Assembly (NCBI GenBank): GCA_003427395.1
Contig: BFEA01000195.1
Coordinates: forward strand, 928,081-957,238
DNA length: 29,158 nt
Source: Chara braunii
Lineage: Eukaryota > Streptophyta > Charophyceae > Charales > Characeae
Direction of reading: 5' to 3'
Shown: positions 27,644 to 29,158 of the stretch, piece after piece
How the letters are laid out: each line of letters begins with the position of its first letter
Position numbering within the stretch: position 1 is the first letter of the stretch
Translations under genes and position numbers: made by a program
Notes under the pieces: model-generated
Seen by the model: only the letters and a program-made list of their open reading frames with translations
What the model was told of the DNA's origin: nothing
The model's database searches: none

Positions 27644-28104
27644 GTTGTGTGCGGTTGACTGATGACGGGTGTCCTTTCGCGAGAGTGCTATGTGTGGCTT
27701 CTTCAAACACAAGTAGAAAACTCGTGGATGCAGTTGTGCTTGTGGCGCGGAACGAGATGGTACTTCAGGGATCCAAGTTCAAGTCCGTGATGTCTCCCCC
27801 AGATGTAGATGGGCGGTCAGATTTCGTGAGAGCGGGTCGGGTCAGATGTTTATCATTGTGGCATGAGGTGGAAGAGAAAGTGTCCGACATACGAGACTGT
27901 ATAGGGAATTCCTTAGCACGATCAGGAGGGGTTGTCTGGATGAAATACATGTCCGTGTTTTCGGAGAATGCAACTGTACATGAACCGCAGAGCCAAGTAT
28001 ATGGATCATCTATGAATGCCATGTATGATTTTTGTTCACGACCTCATCCGCGAGAAACCCTGTATGTCACAAAATACGGACGTGTGGTCAGACCTTGTGT
28101 TTAA
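27644..28104 (+). pseudogene. Cluster family copy D, lacking its 5' part
   Basis: A tandem partial duplication of copy C. Sequence equivalent to 27171-27633 restarts 11 bp after C's stop, at an offset of 474 bp falling to 471 after a 3-bp deletion. It is open from about 27649 (no ATG of its own at the start) to TAA 28102, with DDGCPFARVLCVASSNTSRK, LVDAVVLVARNEMVLQ, EEKVSDIRDCIGNSLARSGG and RETLYVTKYGRVVRPCV. It contains no internal stop. Because it lacks the first half of the protein, it is likely a non-functional fragment, or could serve as an alternative 3' exon for C. Confidence 0.7.
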
Positions 28105-28544
28105 GGGCGATTGTAATTCTAATGAACTCTTCTGGTTTTACAACTATCTTGTGCTATGTCGCGATGTTACGTAGTGTTGCGATGTCGTGTCGTGTACTTC
28201 TATGACCTTTTGTTTAAGGGAAAACATGTTAAAATACAATCTTGTGGAACATGATGTGCATGCGCACCTTGAAATGGTGGATATGCAGACAATCACACGT
28301 TGCCTCTCGCACTTATTGCAACTATTGTCTCTCGCACCTCTGTCTACTACTTCATACACATTGCCTCTCGCACCTATTGCAACGCCTCTCACACCTCAAT
28401 CTACTACTTGTTTTTTGCTTCGAACGTTTTTTCGAAAACAACCCCTGTCTACTTTGCAATGTGTGGTTCAGTGGTTTGAACATTTCTCGCAATTGTGCAT
28501 GCGCTGTTTCCATTTACGAAGGTGCAGTGTTAGGAAAAGACTAT
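28105..28544. other. Spacer after copy D with short repeats
   Basis: TTTAAGGGAAAACATGTT (28214-28231) is the same string that joins copies C and D at about 27630-27648, which suggests a third, lost copy or a preferred junction. TGCCTCTCGCAC-type words followed by CTACTTC recur around 28300-28410. No convincing gene. Confidence 0.55.
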
Positions 28545-28900
28545 GCAAGTTGCGAGTGTTTCCATCTCCACGTTGCGGTGACAAGAGTAAATGTTCTGAA
28601 TGGATGTTATGTCTCTTGTCCATGCAAAGAAATGACACGCCGATGACCTTGCAAGTGTTTCGATCTCCGATGTTCATGCCAATGTCTTACAGTCCTATAC
28701 ATGCTCATGTCAAGGAGGGGATCGATGTTTGCGATGACAAGAGTGAATGTTAGGAATCTATGTTATTGATTTGTCCATGCAAATGACAAGCCAGCATCCG
28801 TATTGTAGCACAGCGCTAATGGTGTGCGTTCATGTTGTTCATCTAAATGAGAGTTCACTCCGACTTGTAGTGTGTACCCCCAGCAGTCCGCGAGTTGTCC
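28545..28900 (+). repeat. Third copy of the arm segment
   Basis: GATGACAAGAGT (28577 and 28733) and AAATGACAAGCCAGCATCCG (28781-28800) parallel 22778-22880. The weak palindrome AAATGAGAGTTCACTCCGAC (28848) then sits in the same TCATCTAA ... GTGTACCCCCAGCAGTCCGC setting as those at 25158 and 25236. The orientation is the same as in the right arm. Confidence 0.75.
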
Positions 28901-29057
28901 ATGCAAATGTCCAAGAACTAATAACCTGCGGGATCTGGAGTTCAATTATGTTTCTTGAGTGCGAAACTCTGCTCGAAACAGATCCAAATCCAACAGGAAG
29001 TCCCGCTACAGACCAAGGTTCCCTTATAGTGCGTGACCATCCGCACAGACCGCTGCT

Positions 29058-29122
29058 CAGTCACCAAACCGCGATATCTGCGAATTGATTCGCTGTTCAA
29101 CTAGTATCTGTCAATGCCTTTC

Positions 29123-29158
<36 letters not shown>
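29058..29158 (+). repeat. Right terminal module and (CT)n microsatellite
   Basis: Positions 29058-29069 match 92-103 inverted (12/12) and 29072-29104 match 36-68 inverted (30/33). A 23-bp stretch present on the left is missing here. A CT tract fills about 29127-29158 to the edge. The window thus begins and ends with the same module facing inward. The stretch 28901-29057 between this and the arm copy shows no gene. Confidence 0.85.

Overview
This window looks like nuclear DNA from a repeat-rich eukaryote, most likely an alga or other green-lineage organism. I favour a charophyte-type genome, but that is a low-confidence guess. The reasons are pure (AG)n/(CT)n and (TA)n microsatellites, assembly Ns (3299-3325, 17424-17428, 12178-12282), many degenerate tandem repeats, no operon structure, no recognisable RNA gene, and broken transposon-like coding regions including a Ulp1-type protease and a DUF7869-like protein. 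It is not a bacterial or organellar segment.

Layout. 1-2470: (AG)n tract, then four ~275-bp satellite units, then a repeat module that is the inverted counterpart of 22140-23951. 2471-3577: tandem duplication and short repeats. 3578-11125, minus strand: the largest coding remnant, about 2,000 codons, held almost throughout in one frame but cut by six stops and about three frameshifts. It carries a ParB-like motif, a segment resembling an N6/N4 DNA methyltransferase with permuted motif order, and a long acidic repetitive tail. A degraded coding stretch and a Ulp1-like cysteine protease follow it. 11126-16012: non-coding arrays, namely a palindrome-bearing tandem array, (TA)n with a gap, and a 1.4-kb CATCGC-type simple repeat. 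16013-18507, plus strand: a broken DUF7869-like transposon protein. 18731-21813: three unrecognised genes, of which the first two are paralogues. 22060-23951: inverted repeat arm. 24152-28104: four copies of one unrecognised gene family; one is intact, two have in-frame stops and one lacks its 5' part. 28545-29158: a further copy of the arm and terminus sequence, ending in (CT)n.

Two signals tie the window together. First, the left end and two places on the right share inverted arms: 192-217 equals the reverse complement of 23709-23734 at 26/26, and 36-68 matches 29072-29104 at 30/33. Each arm abuts an (AG)n or (CT)n tract. The segment may therefore be one or two nested giant mobile elements carrying the coding regions as cargo or machinery. 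Second, a ~22-24-bp imperfect palindrome, AAGTGCGA-N6-TCGCACTT, recurs more than 20 times in spacers, array units and arms, and once inside the reading frame of the large gene. No function is assigned to most genes. The co-operation suggested here (DNA-binding or nuclease, methyltransferase, protease and transposase-like proteins in one element) is inference.
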